From the NCBI GenBank assembly GCA_933822405.4, contig CAKOGP040000001.1, positions 1,265,647 to 1,329,646 on the forward strand: a stretch of 64,000 nucleotides of DNA, read 5' to 3'. The position numbers and the translations under genes were made by a program. Below the pieces are notes generated by a model. That model searched no databases. It was not told the DNA's origin and saw only the letters and a list, made by a program, of their open reading frames with translations. Source of the DNA: Cylindrotheca closterium (lineage: Eukaryota > Bacillariophyta > Bacillariophyceae > Bacillariales > Bacillariaceae). Positions 1 to 10,877 of the stretch are shown piece by piece; within the stretch, counting starts at the first letter, position 1; every line of letters begins with the position of its first letter.

Positions 1-497
1 TTTCCACGGTGAGCTGCTGGTGTGATTTCAGCAATGTATAGAGGATCTATGGCAAGCCCAAAGCCTACTCCAAGACCAACAAACATACGGCCAACCATCA
101 AGACAAAGAACGAGCTACTAGCGCCGGAAATGATCCTTCCGATCATGATACCAACGGCAGCAGTAATGAAAGACCGACGTCTTCCATACTTGTCACAAAT
201 CCAATTGGATGAGAAACCTCCAAAAATAGCCCAAAAATTGATACTGCCAACAAAGAGCTCTCTTTCTACCGTCGTAAGTCCAAATGCGGCTTCGACCAAA
301 GGCCCAACGTTGGTAGTAGTACCAACGTCGAATCCTAGATTGAGAGAATTGATACAAGCACACATCGTATAGACATACGTTGCGCGGGTGATCTGGAGTG
401 TACTACCATCTGCGTGATCTCCGTGGTGCTCGCCCGTGTGACTGGTACCAGTAGTCTTCTTGCTAGAGGAAGATGCCGCTTTGGATAGGCTCGTCAT
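1..497 (-). CDS. Sugar-porter MFS transporter, copy 1 (5' part only)
   Basis: This is the N-terminal part of a major facilitator superfamily sugar porter, cut by the left window edge. From the ATG at 497 the frame is open to base 1. It shows the same start as its three neighbours: a hydrophilic Ser/His-rich tail with GEHHGDH, then the first membrane segments, the DKYGRRRSF loop, the GRMFVGLGVGFG helix, and the IDPLYIAEITPAAHRGK loop typical of hexose, inositol and polyol carriers. Proton-coupled sugar uptake at a membrane is the expected family role; the substrate cannot be read from sequence. It heads a tandem array of four minus-strand copies. Confidence in the family is high, but the length and introns of the missing part are unknown. 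Confidence 0.9.
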   Translation of the reverse strand, partial: MTSLSKAASSSSKKTTGTSHTGEHHGDHADGSTLQITRATYVYTMCACINSLNLGFDVGTTTNVGPLVEAAFGLTTVERELFVGSINFWAIFGGFSSNWICDKYGRRRSFITAAVGIMIGRIISGASSSFFVLMVGRMFVGLGVGFGLAIDPLYIAEITPAAHRG

Positions 498-1224
498 CGT
501 CGTTTTCAGGTACAATGCAACACAGCCGTTGTATTTATGACTTGAAGGAGTTCGTGAAATTACTGTGCAAAAGATTCTGCAGTGCGCAGTGTTCGCATGA
601 CCGCATGACCATCCTTGGCATGAGCCCAACTGATAAAAACGCCTCTCTTTATCTCTTCCTTGTTCTTTTTTACTAAAAAAAATTAGCGCGAAGAGCGCTT
701 TTTTGTTTCCCATCGTGCAAAATACAGTAAGAACCGGTAATAAAAACAGACCAAAAAGCTCGTTGCCCAAACGCCAATTGCCCTCGTTCAGGGCGCTTCA
801 AAAGTTACAGGAGCGATTCACAACATTCATGATTATAACCATTTCTACAAATTGGCAAAATCGCAACATTTTACTGACCATGGACTAGCCAATTGTAAGA
901 ATGCTCCCAGGAGGTTGTTGACCTTGCCACATCCTGATTTTCGTCTAGGAAGGAATGTAGAAGAGACCATCAGGCTATGAAATTCCTAGTTTGCAAGATC
1001 GAGAAGATAATCGCTTTGTTTGAAGTGCATTTGCGATTTGATTGCGTTGGTGGTTTGAGCGTTCAAAGGAAGGACTGAACAAGCGCTTTTTGTTCAGGTA
1101 TCAGTGTAGCTACTCGTACCTATGCTTGCCGAAAGTTGGTATTCGGTACATCATTCAAAGGTTGGTATTTAAAATACATTATCATTAAAAAAAGTGGGAC
1201 ATGCAGTAGCAGGTAAATGAAATT
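498..1224. other. Intergenic region between sugar-porter copies 1 and 2
   Basis: No credible gene is seen. The right end is the 3' flank of copy 2 and the left end the 5' flank of copy 1, so the promoter of copy 1 should lie here. A short GCGC-containing inverted repeat followed by a T-run lies near 685-705. Open frames here are short and without family features. Confidence 0.5.
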
Positions 1225-2821
1225 CTAGGCCGGTGTAGCCGATTCCACAGGTGTTTTAAGCATTTCCACCTCATCTTTTCGGAGGGTGGCTTCGGCATCC
1301 AAGATGGATCTATCGTTGGTGATCTCTGCAAAGTATAATGTCATGTCTTCCAAAGACCTTCCCTTGGTCTCTGGCAAATAGAAATAAATCAAGGCGGTGA
1401 AAAACACACAAACTACAGCCAGCATGAGAAAGTATCCTGTAATTCCCATGGCCTCTGCTGTCGTCAGAAAGGTAGATGCCACAACTGTGGCAACTGTTCT
1501 GTTTAACACGGTTGCCAAACTCATACCCTTCGCTCGAATACTGGTAGCAAAAACTTCCGATGGAATCAACCACGCTCCAGGGCCCATACCAATGCTGAAG
1601 AACGACAGGTACAATGCCATTCCAGTAATTTGAGCCCCACTTTCGGTAAAGGCGATCATGATGAGAGAGAGAAACATTCCTGTTCATGGAAAAATTGGGC
1701 AAGGAGATGAGCATTGCATCCGAGACATAATAGAACAACATCGTAGCTTGGGTCAGCGTACCTATCAATGAAGCCATCAACAATGGTCGTCTTCCCATCG
1801 TATCAAACAGCTTGCCTCCGACAAAGACGAATACAAGTTTGCAGACTCCGAGAAGCATTAGAACTGCAAGCTGGTTCGTCTCAGATTCGATTCCAGACGC
1901 CTTTATGAGGTCATTCATGTAGTAAAAAATGGAATCGATACCACAGGCTTGTTGTGCAATAGCGGTACCCAAACCAACCATTAGCATTCTGCGAAATGCC
2001 TTGGTTGGGCACAAAACGGCACCCCATCCAATTTGCTTCGCAAGACGTTCTCGATCCAAGTCCTCCTTAATATCGGAGATAACTGCATCAACATCGAAAC
2101 CAGGGGGGTATACCTCCTGCAGGACCACCTTAGCCTCTTCGGCCATGCCACGGTTTACCAACCAACGCGGTGACTCTGGCATTATCTTCAAGACAAGGTA
2201 GATCATGACGAGAGGTAGTAGAGCTCCAATATAGAGCATAAGCCTCCACTCTAGTTCGTCATCCACACCATAGAACATGATTGCAGTAGCAAGGCCAAGC
2301 ACAATGCCAACATTGACTCCGATTTCGGACCACGATACCATCTTGCCACGATGAGCTGCTGGTGTAATTTCCGCAATGTAGAGAGGATCTATGGCAAGTC
2401 CAAAACCTACTCCGAGACCAACAAACATGCGACCAACCATCAACATAAAGAACGAGCTACTGGCACCGGTGATGAGCCTCCCGATCATGAAACCAACGGC
2501 GGCAGTGATGAAAGATCGACGCCTTCCAAACCTATCACAAATCCAGTTAGAAAAAAAGCCTCCAAAAATAGCCCAAAAATTGATACTGCCAACAAATAGC
2601 TCTCTCTGTGCCGTCGTAAGTCCAAACGAGGCTTCAACCAGAGGTCCAACATTGGTAGTCACACCAATGTCAAATCCTAGATTGAGAGAATTTAGACAAG
2701 CGCAAATTGAATAGACATAAGTTGCGCGGGTAATCTGGAGTGTACCACCATCAGAATGATCTCCATGGTGCTCGCCCTTGTGACTGGTACTAGAAGATTC
2801 CCCTTTTGATATGCTCGTCAT
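1225..2821 (-). CDS. Sugar-porter MFS transporter, copy 2 (two exons)
   Basis: A complete 504-residue sugar porter. The exons are 2821-1762 and 1679-1225. The 82-bp intron (1680-1761) has a GTACGC donor and a CAG acceptor, and splicing restores the helix that otherwise breaks after SLIG. Family marks are GRRRS near residue 100, GRMFVGLGVGFG near 130-141, PESPRW at 215-220, a GRRPLL loop, PSEVFATSIRAKG and the C-terminal PETKGRSLEDM. Twelve membrane helices are expected. The usual QQ-x-x-G-x-N motif of helix 7 reads QQACGIDS, with Asp for Asn. The start at 2821 is supported by the matching N-termini of copies 1 and 3. The role is inferred to be proton-linked uptake of a sugar or polyol. Confidence 0.93.
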
Positions 2822-3264
2822 CGTCGTTTTCTAATGGAAGCTTTGAGTTCAACGAATTCTTTTTTTCGAAAGATTTCGCGGTGTTCGTATCAAACCGTTG
2901 AAAAGGTGGATCCCTCCTTTGTTCATTCTTTTGTGCTGACGTCGGAATGATTGCTGGACGCGCCAGCCAGGTATCTCACACGACATGAAGAACACATCCT
3001 TCAGTGAGTGCTGAAGAAGTCTTTTATCATGCATCATCCATAACGGTACCAGTACCATGGTATTAAAATACTGTACGTACTATGTATTACAGTACATCAA
3101 CATCATCATTCAAAAAGTTGGAACATAGCTCGTTTAGCTTTTGTCTTGTTGGCCTTATCCTCACACATCAGCGACGCTCTATCATTCTAACTTGGCACGT
3201 TTATTTATCGCTGCTTCCAGCACGACTTTGTACCGGTAGCATCTCCTTCCGTTTTTGTAGATCA
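2822..3264. other. Intergenic region between sugar-porter copies 2 and 3
   Basis: No gene is seen. It holds the 5' flank of copy 2. A cluster of short palindromes (GGTACC, GTACTGTA-like) lies at about 3045-3090. Confidence 0.5.
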
Positions 3265-4881
3265 TTATTGAGTAATCAAAGGTGACAATTCGTTCACCGG
3301 CTTTTCCACGTCGTCGTTTCTGCGAAGGGTAGCTTCAGCATCCAAGATGGATGTATCGTTGGTAATTTCCGCAAAATACAATGTCATATCTTCCAAGGAC
3401 CTTCCCTTTGTCTCGGGCAAATAGACATAAAGGAAGACGGTCAAAATGAAACAAATTCCAGCCAACATGAGAAAGTATTCTGTCCATCCCATGGCATTCG
3501 CTGTGGTGAGGAAGGTGGAGGCCACTATTGTCGCAACTGCTCTGTTCAGCGTCGTCGCCAGACTCATTCCTTTGGCTCGAATACTGGTAGCAAAGATTTC
3601 AGATGGAACCAACCATGCTCCGGGACCCATGCCAATGCTGTAAAAAGAGAGGTACAGTGCCACTCCAGTAATTTGAGCAACATTCTCGGTAAAGGCGATC
3701 ATGATGAGACAGAGGCACATTCCTGTTTCATGAAAAGAAAGAAACAAGAAAAAAAGATTAGCATCACATTGGAAACATAGCAAGCTGAATATAGTAGTCG
3801 TCATCAACGTACCTATCAAAGAAGCACCCAACAATGGTCGTCTTCCAAGCTTGTCAAACAGCTTGCCTCCGACAAAAACGAACACAAGCTTGCAGCATCC
3901 AAGAAGCATCAGAACTGAAAGTTGGCTAGTCTCAGATTTGATTCCAGAACGTTTGATGAGGTCATTCATGTAGTAAAAAATGGAATCGATACCGACGGCT
4001 TGCTGTGCAACAGCTGTACCCAAACCAACCATGAGCATTCTGCGAAAAGCTTTTGTGGGGCACAAAACGGCACCCCATCCTATATTTTGGTCCGCAAGTC
4101 GTTCGCGCTCTATGACTTCCTTGATATCGGCGATAACTGCATCAACATCGAAACCAGGGGGGTAGACTTTCTGTAAAACAGCCTTAGCCTCGTCGAACCT
4201 GCCACGGTTTACCAACCAACGAGGTGACTCGGGCATGACCGTCAAGACAAGGTAGATCATTACGAGGGGTAGCAGAGCTCCCATATATAGCATGAGTCTC
4301 CACTTGAGAGAGTCAGCGACACCATAGAACATGATGGCAGTAAACAGGCCAAAAACAATGCCAATATTGACTGCAATCTCGGACCAAGTAACCATCTTCC
4401 CACGGTGAGCTGCTGGTGTGATTTCCGCGATGTAGAGTGGATCAATGGCAAGACCAAAGCCAATTCCAAGACCTACAAACATACGGCCGACCATCAAGAT
4501 AAAGAAGGAGTTGCTGGCACCGGTAATGACGCTTCCTATAATGAAGCCAAGAGCAGCAGTGATGAAAGACCGACGCCTTCCATACTTGTCACAAATCCAA
4601 TTGGATAAGAAACCTCCAACGATTGCCCAAAAGTCGAGACTGCCAACAAAGAGCTCTCTCTGTGCTGTAGTAAGGCCTAACTGCGCTTCGACCAAAGGCC
4701 CAACGTTGGTGGTGGCACCAAGGTCGAATCCTAGATTACAAGAGTTGATACAAGCACAAATAGAAAAGACATAACTTCCACGGGTGATCGGGAGTGTACC
4801 ATCAGAGTGATCTCCATGGTGCTCGCCTTTGTGACTGGTCTTCTGGCTGGAAGAAGTTGCCTCATGGGATTGGCTGGCCAT
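3265..4881 (-). CDS. Sugar-porter MFS transporter, copy 3 (two exons, stop-free intron)
   Basis: A sugar porter closely related to copy 2, with the same motifs: KYGRRRSF, GRMFVGLGIGFG, PESPRWLV, GRRPLL, PSEIFATSIRAKG and PETKGRSLEDM. The exons are 4881-3813 and 3722-3265, giving 508 residues. The 90-bp intron (3723-3812) sits at exactly the same codon as in copy 2, with a GTACGT donor and a CAG acceptor. It is a multiple of three and has no in-frame stop, so a retained transcript would add 30 mostly hydrophobic residues inside a membrane region. The spliced form aligns with copies 2 and 4 and is taken as the product. Substrate unknown. Confidence 0.92.
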   Translation of the reverse strand: MASQSHEATSSSQKTSHKGEHHGDHSDGTLPITRGSYVFSICACINSCNLGFDLGATTNVGPLVEAQLGLTTAQRELFVGSLDFWAIVGGFLSNWICDKYGRRRSFITAALGFIIGSVITGASNSFFILMVGRMFVGLGIGFGLAIDPLYIAEITPAAHRGKMVTWSEIAVNIGIVFGLFTAIMFYGVADSLKWRLMLYMGALLPLVMIYLVLTVMPESPRWLVNRGRFDEAKAVLQKVYPPGFDVDAVIADIKEVIERERLADQNIGWGAVLCPTKAFRRMLMVGLGTAVAQQAVGIDSIFYYMNDLIKRSGIKSETSQLSVLMLLGCCKLVFVFVGGKLFDKLGRRPLLGASLIGTLMTTTIFSLLCFQCDANLFFLFLSFHETGMCLCLIMIAFTENVAQITGVALYLSFYSIGMGPGAWLVPSEIFATSIRAKGMSLATTLNRAVATIVASTFLTTANAMGWTEYFLMLAGICFILTVFLYVYLPETKGRSLEDMTLYFAEITNDTSILDAEATLRRNDDVEKPVNELSPLITQ

Positions 4882-5383
4882 CGCGATTATTTCTTTGAAA
4901 TTTCAAGCAATGATTTGATCGGAAGATCATTTGTGTTATGCTGTCAGATAACCTTGAGTCGCCTCCAATCGAATTCATGTCTTGACATGTGAACCCATGT
5001 CAAAATTTAGACCGCAAACCGCAACTTTTGTTCTTCGAAGTTCGATCACATGGATCACATCACATTCGTACAAAGTACGTACGTGTAAGTGCGGTATCGG
5101 AAATCCCGCTTTGCGCGTGGCGGGATGTGCCGATCAACCATTTTGGTTCCAAGAAGCCCGTTTCGCCTAGTAGCAGAGCAACAGACTCACTCACTCGTTG
5201 ACATTAGTACCGGCTGCATTGAGAGCGTTCTAGTATAACTAAAAGAAGAAGCGATGAAAGAAAACATTAATACTGATATTTCTAGAGCGAAAAAATTGTA
5301 CAGAACAAGAAACCAACTATGGCAGCCTTTGAAACAGGGTCAAAAGAGATGGTTGTGCTTGGTAAGCAGCAGCACAACAGCAT
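4882..5383. other. Intergenic region between sugar-porter copies 3 and 4
   Basis: No gene is seen. It contains the 5' flank of copy 3, including a GTACGTACGTG stretch near 5076-5086, and the 3' flank of copy 4. Confidence 0.5.
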
Positions 5384-6886
5384 TCAAGAAATCTCATGAT
5401 CCAATTGAAAGCTTTCATACTCCCGTTGAAAGCTTTGGCTCAGCTTTATTTCAGCCTGAATGAGTGACGTGTCATTCGTGATTTGTGCAAAGTACTTGGA
5501 CATGTCTTCCAAGGAACGCCCCTTTGTCTCGGGTAGGAAAAAGTAGACAAAGATCATCAACAGTATGCAGATTCCCGCCAACATTAAAAACACTTGGGTC
5601 CATCCAAAGTACTCGGATGCAGTGAGAAAGGTTGAGGATAGTACAGTTGCAGCCACTCGGTTGCAAATGGTGGCAGCACTCATCGCCTTGGCACGTATGC
5701 TGGTAGCAAAGACTTCCGATGGTATGAGCCACGCTCCAGGTCCCATTCCTATGGAAAAGAATGACAAGTACAAAGCAAGTCCAACAATTGTCATGGTTTC
5801 ATTGGAATATGCAATTATCGTCAACGACAAAGCCATACCGGCTAAGGAGATGAGAAATAACGGCCTTCTTCCTCGGGTATCAAACAACTTCCCACCAACA
5901 AAAACAAAACCAAGCTTTAAGAGCCCCAATACCATTAGAACTTCCAATGGGCCACGATCGGAATCGATACCAGACTCTTTCAGCAAATCGATGAGGTAGT
6001 TTTGAATGGCATCGACACCGACCAATTGTTGGGCGATGGCAATTCCAACTCCCACTAGCAGCATTCTTCGAACGGCCTTGGTTGGGTATAATATGACATC
6101 CCACCCATTGTCTTGTTTGGCCCTCGTTTCCACATCTAGAGCTTCCTTAATTTCATTCATCACTGCCGAAATGTCATTTCCAGGGGGATACAATCGCTCG
6201 AGAATTTGTCGTGCTTCTTGCTCTCGTCCTTTCTTGATCAACCAGCGAGGTGACTCGGGCATGACTGTCAAAACCAAAACTATCATGACCAACGGGAGGA
6301 CAGCTCCCATCCAAAGCATCAACCTCCACTGTATTGACTGCTCATATCCATAAAAGAAAAATCCTGTTGCAAATCCAAGAACAATGCCAACATTGATTCC
6401 AATCTCGGACCAGGTGACAAGCTCTCCACGATATTGGGCTGGGGTGACTTCGGCAATGTAGATTGGATCAATGGCCAAACCAAATCCGACACCCAATCCC
6501 ACCAAGAATCTGCCAATCATGAGAATGGCATAACTATTGCTGAGACCCATGATAATGACTCCGACAATGAAAAAGAGAGCAGCAACAATGAACGAACTCC
6601 GCCGTCCATAGGTGTCACAGATCCAATGAGCCATGGAGCTACCAAAAATGGACCATAGATTCAGACTACCAATAAACAATTCTCGTTCGCTGGAAGAAAG
6701 ACCAAATTCTTCTTCAATCATTGGTCCAACATTGGTACTGACGCCTATGTCATATCCCAAATTGCAGGAATTCAACGCGGCACAAAATGCAAGAAGATAG
6801 GTGTATTGTGTGATCTTCAGTGACCCATTGTGGGATTGTTCCCCGTGAATGTGGTATTCGCCAGCAACATGAGGACTGTCCGTCAT
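5384..6886 (-). CDS. Sugar-porter MFS transporter, copy 4 (intronless)
   Basis: A 500-residue single-exon sugar porter, the most divergent of the array. It keeps TYGRRSSF, GRFLVGLGVGFG, IDPIYIAEVTPAQYRGE, PESPRWLI, GRRPLF, PSEVFATSIRAKA and PETKGRSLEDM. At the codon where copies 2 and 3 carry their intron the reading is uninterrupted, so the intron was lost here or gained in the other lineage. The helix-7 motif reads QQLVGVDA, again Asp in place of Asn. It is divergent from the SLC43-like gene at 7080, with only 193 bp between the starts. Sugar or polyol transport is inferred from the family. Confidence 0.93.
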   Translation of the reverse strand: MTDSPHVAGEYHIHGEQSHNGSLKITQYTYLLAFCAALNSCNLGYDIGVSTNVGPMIEEEFGLSSSERELFIGSLNLWSIFGSSMAHWICDTYGRRSSFIVAALFFIVGVIIMGLSNSYAILMIGRFLVGLGVGFGLAIDPIYIAEVTPAQYRGELVTWSEIGINVGIVLGFATGFFFYGYEQSIQWRLMLWMGAVLPLVMIVLVLTVMPESPRWLIKKGREQEARQILERLYPPGNDISAVMNEIKEALDVETRAKQDNGWDVILYPTKAVRRMLLVGVGIAIAQQLVGVDAIQNYLIDLLKESGIDSDRGPLEVLMVLGLLKLGFVFVGGKLFDTRGRRPLFLISLAGMALSLTIIAYSNETMTIVGLALYLSFFSIGMGPGAWLIPSEVFATSIRAKAMSAATICNRVAATVLSSTFLTASEYFGWTQVFLMLAGICILLMIFVYFFLPETKGRSLEDMSKYFAQITNDTSLIQAEIKLSQSFQREYESFQLDHEIS

Positions 6887-7079
6887 GTTGATTGTTGTGC
6901 CGTCATTGTTTTGCTTGTGTTGAAGGAGTGAGCTTTATACGATGTAATAAGAAGACACGTTCCACGAGGCGACACACAGACGTGGATTCTCGGAATTCAC
7001 CAACGGGCTTCTCTTTTTCATTATACAATCAATTGCCATCACAAAACATACACAACTACAGCCAGCCTTGTAGTTAGCA
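6887..7079. promoter_or_regulatory. Compact divergent promoter region
   Basis: These 193 bp separate the start codons of the minus-strand sugar porter and the plus-strand SLC43-like transporter, so both promoters must fit here or overlap the genes. No specific factor site is recognised. Confidence 0.5.
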
Positions 7080-8861
7080 ATGAAAGGTACAGATACTTCC
7101 ATACGGAAAGAAGAAAGAGTATGCGGATGTTTGCAAAAGCGAAAAACGGGTAAAGATGACTTATTGCCTTCATTTGCGACCCGCCTCATGCTAGTCGGTT
7201 TTGCTGTGCTTCACAATGGATTGTTGGGAGGAGTTTTGTTTGGTTGGGCGAGCATTGATCAAACACTGCTTGGAGCACCCCTAGAAGAGGGAGGAGCTGG
7301 TTTGAATCTCAAGGAGACGGCACGAATATTCAGTTGGGCGTCTAGCTTGAACATGTTCTCGCCATTTCTGTTGGGAATGGTGCTCGATCGTTTCGGACCT
7401 CGAGTGGCCGCCACGGTTGCCAGCATGACAGTCACGGTTGGGTCACTCGTCTTTGCCTCGACTTCGCACTTCTGGGGCTTTGTAGCAGCCGCACTCTTGA
7501 TATCGCTGGGCGGTCCAGGCGTTGCATCCTGCATCATTCACATTTCCAATTTGTTCCCTGGCAATGAAAACTTGGTCATGGCAACCTTAACTGGAAGTGT
7601 TGCCTTCAGCTTCTCGCTCTTTGCAATATTTGACGACTTGTGGAGTCAGTGGAACTTGACGCTACCTGAATTATTCCGATTGTACGCAGGCATTGCTTTT
7701 CTTCTTGGGATCGGATCTTTGATTCTGTATCCTGATGAGCCCTACAAGCAGCATGCGCATGATGACCAAGCGGACCATATCACAGAAGAAGAGAAGCAAT
7801 TGCTCTCAACCAAAACGAAACAGCTGTTGACAATTCACGAGGGAGAGGAGGATGCCCTGGCAGCTACAACAGATCGGCATCATCACCATCATCATCATCA
7901 CCCTCACATTGAGTCTGCCATGACTACTTCCTCACTGCATATTGAGCAGCCACTGAACTCGTACTTGAGAGATGAAAAAAAAATGTTTACAAGGAGCGAG
8001 TCGTTCCTTGCTGTCAAGAAAGCCATGGAAGCCAACGATAAGGAGCTTGTCAAGGCTGTGGGGTTGAAAGATCAGCCCTTTTTTGTGCAGATCCTCAGTC
8101 CGACTTATCTACGGGCGACCTTCGTCTTTATGGTTACCAGCTTTGCCACGAATTTCTATGTGGTTTCCATCTCCACAGAGGTACGTACTGTTGCCAGTAT
8201 AGGATGATGCTTTTCTCGATTGATTCACTCTCGATCCCACGCTCGACTAACTCCTCTTTTTGTGCAGCTTGCCGACGCTCAAATATACAACGCCGCAACT
8301 CAGCACCAGCTGGCTCGAAACTTTACGGTCATCATGGCGACGGGTGCCTTTATCTCCATTCCAATTGGTTGGTTGATTGATGAACTTGGAGTGGAAGTTT
8401 GCACGTTCGTCACGCTGATCATGGGGCAATTGCAAATGCTGTTGCTCATCTTTGGTGCCGAGAGTATCATTTGCTACACCATTAGCTTTTGGGTGTATAC
8501 ATTATTTCGACAGTTTCTCTACCCAGTGTACATTTCGTCGTTAACCTCCCGACTAGGCTTTAAGTATTTTGGAGTGCTGTTGGGCATTGGATTTGGATTG
8601 GGAGGCGTTGCGCAGTTGTTCCTTTACCCTTTGGATGTACTAGTGCAGGGAAACTGTCGACTACAAGATGAGAATACGATGGAAGCAGAGGAATGCAGTA
8701 ATGGGTATTGGGCGGAGCTTAACGTGATTCAAACATTGATATTGTTAGTCTTGTGGGTAGTACCTTTTCTTGACGACAGAGAAAAGAGGCAGAGAGAACA
8801 GAAAATCAAAGAAATCCTGTCCCAAAGACTATCTACAACATACGGCACAAGTTCGGACTAA
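7080..8861 (+). CDS. SLC43-like MFS transporter
   Basis: A 564-residue MFS protein in two exons, 7080-8180 and 8268-8861. The 87-bp intron has a GTACGT donor and a TGTGCAG acceptor at phase 0. A cytosolic tail is followed by about six helices (first from about residue 37, LMLVGFAVLHNGLLGGVLFG), the MVLDRFGPRVAA loop, a long central loop, then six more helices. The layout resembles the SLC43/LAT family of neutral amino-acid facilitators and the fungal Fmp42 group, which is the inferred class. The central loop (about 225-340) is hydrophilic and holds a run of eight histidines near residue 265. No exact substrate can be assigned. Confidence 0.85.
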
Positions 8862-8998
8862 GTCGAGAACCTATGTAGCTCGGCATTGTTAACCATACCC
8901 TGTTCATTTTTGTGCATATGAGTAGTCTTACAATAGTATTGTACATGTTGGATTGATTTGATTGAAACCACTTTCGACATCTTTCAATCTGGAACCTC

Positions 8999-9613
8999 TT
9001 AAACTTCTGCCAATATCCCGTCCGAATCTGGTGGTGGATCTTTTAGGCTGGGGGGTTTGTCGGCATTCTCATCCTCACCGCCTCCTATATCATGCTCGTT
9101 GTCCGAATCATCATCATCATCATCATCATCCCCGTTCTCCGTTTGTTCCATGTCCAGCTGTTCCGCACGAAATCTCCAGATATTCTTCTCTTCCTCACTG
9201 GTATTGGTCCATTGTCGTGAGATTATGGATACGACCTCGCGCGCAGGAACATCAGGGTGGGTTTTTTTGAACTGCTCAATGTTAACCTTGATAAATTCGG
9301 AATAAGCCAGATGGACTCGCTTTGACTTTTCATCACGCTTGCGTTTCTTCGCCGCGGGTGCGGGTCCTTTCATAGTTTGAGATTAGGATTAGCCGTTAGA
9401 TTGAATTGATAAAAAAGGATATCATTCCATGTCATTGGCATCAGATGAAGATCCATTAGCAAGGATATCATTCACATGTCAGACTTATGACTTACCGGCT
9501 ACTGGAGCTTTTGCTTCGATAGCATTTGCTGTCGCTCGGAGATTTTTCGCTCGTTCTTCGCAGTTCTTTGCTTCGCAATGAAGGATTGCAACAAAGGCAC
9601 TGGTGGAGCTCAT
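8999..9613 (-). CDS. HMG-box protein, small, acidic tail
   Basis: A 161-residue nuclear protein in two exons, 9613-9496 and 9366-8999. The 129-bp intron has a GTAAGT donor and a GAAAG acceptor at phase 1. The first exon supplies a 39-residue Ala-rich start (MSSTSAFVAI...). The second starts at GPAPAAKKRKRDEKSKR, a clear basic nuclear signal, followed by one HMG box of about 60 residues (AYSEFIK ... FKKTHPD ... REVVSIISRQW ... EEKNIWRFRA). The C-terminus is an Asp/Glu stretch coded by a CAT/ATC repeat. An in-frame ATG at 9373 would give a shorter 124-residue form without splicing. HMG-box proteins bend DNA in chromatin; that role is inferred. Confidence 0.8.
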
Positions 9614-9830
9614 TTTGGAAACCTTTCAACCTCTGGTGGTTAATTGTCTATTCGAAGGACAACCTGAATAGACAAAATGGGCAGGTTGAGTTTGAGGTAT
9701 TGAAAGGTGTGGGAGGGTGTTTTGTAGTCGGTTGAATCAATCGAAAATAGCCTGTACACAATACAAAGGACGATAACTGAAACCAATAAAAGCACGAAAC
9801 ACAGCAACGGCAGCAAAAGTTAAAGCAGAA
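9614..9830. promoter_or_regulatory. Divergent promoter between HMG-box and phosphopantetheinyl transferase genes
   Basis: The start codons at 9613 (minus) and 9831 (plus) lie 217 bp apart. No TATA box or known site stands out. Confidence 0.4.
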
Positions 9831-10877
9831 ATGCTACAAATTGCTTCTACTGCGCTATTCATCTCGAACAATATACTTGCATTGTTGAAGCTCTATATTA
9901 TGGCATTCCTGCTGGCTCGAGAAGCCCGAGCTCTTTCAATCGGCAGTTCTTCGAGAATCCTACTGTCGAATCATCATCATGTTGGAAGTCTGCGTCGACC
10001 TCGACCGAAAACTTCTCTTCAGGCAGTCTTCTCGCAACAAATGGAATCATTGTCTCAGTCAAGTGGATTGGCGCGATGGCTGGATATCGAGTTACCAGAA
10101 GGGCGTTGTGTCGGTGTTGGGTTGGAGGGTGATGATGCCAAGGAAATCATCATTTCTGCCAAATCTCTTGCCGACCCAACGAATTGGGCGCATGAATATT
10201 ATCATCCCGACGAGCTGGTACACGGAATGACGCTTCCTTTGGCAAGACAAGAATCGTTTTGGTTGGGGCGTTTGTCCATGCGGTTGGCATTGGATGGTAG
10301 TAGTTACAAGGACCACGCACCAATTCTTAGGGATACGCATGGTAGGCCACAACTTCCTTTGGGTACCTTTGGTTCCATCTCGCACAAGGGGGGTTATGGA
10401 GCTGCTTTGGTCTCTCGTGATCAAACCTTAGCTGGTGTCGGTGTAGATCTGGAATACACTTCCAGAGCAGGGAAAAAGAACATTGGCAAAAGAGTGTTAA
10501 CCGACGATGAAATGATGGACTTGGGAAAGCTTCCAGGCATCTCGGCCGAAGAAGAAGTTCTTTTGCGCTTTAGGTACGCACATATGATAGGGTTGTGTCT
10601 CACAGAATGATTCCATGCGAAGGTGTTCTAACAACAAAATGCATTTATCACCAGCCTAAAAGAAGCCATCTACAAGGCAGCACACCCGCTGTTGTGCCAA
10701 TACGTTGGATTCAAAGAAGCAGAGGTTACACCTCATCCAGATGGATCAGCTACTTGCAAATGGATGTTAGAATCTGGTATGCAGACTAGAATAGCCGGTC
10801 AAACGGCACATTGGAGGAAACTGGAGGATCAGGATTTCTTTCTGACGAGTGCCAGTGTAGAGGGAACAGCTAGCTGA
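9831..10877 (+). CDS. 4'-phosphopantetheinyl transferase
   Basis: A 321-residue enzyme in two exons, 9831-10573 and 10655-10877, with an 81-bp intron at phase 2. The intron lies inside the signature: splicing creates RFSLKEAIYKAAHP, the W/F-SxKE-x3-K motif of EntD/Sfp-type enzymes. The second signature, GVGVDLEY, carries the Mg-binding Asp and Glu, and SISHKGGYGAA matches the conserved SHK substrate contact. The enzyme moves phosphopantetheine from CoA to a serine of acyl or peptidyl carrier proteins, activating fatty-acid, polyketide or PUFA synthases. The first 40 residues are hydrophobic then basic, compatible with organelle targeting, but no clear cleavage motif is seen. The start could also be the Met at residue 24. 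Confidence 0.92.
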
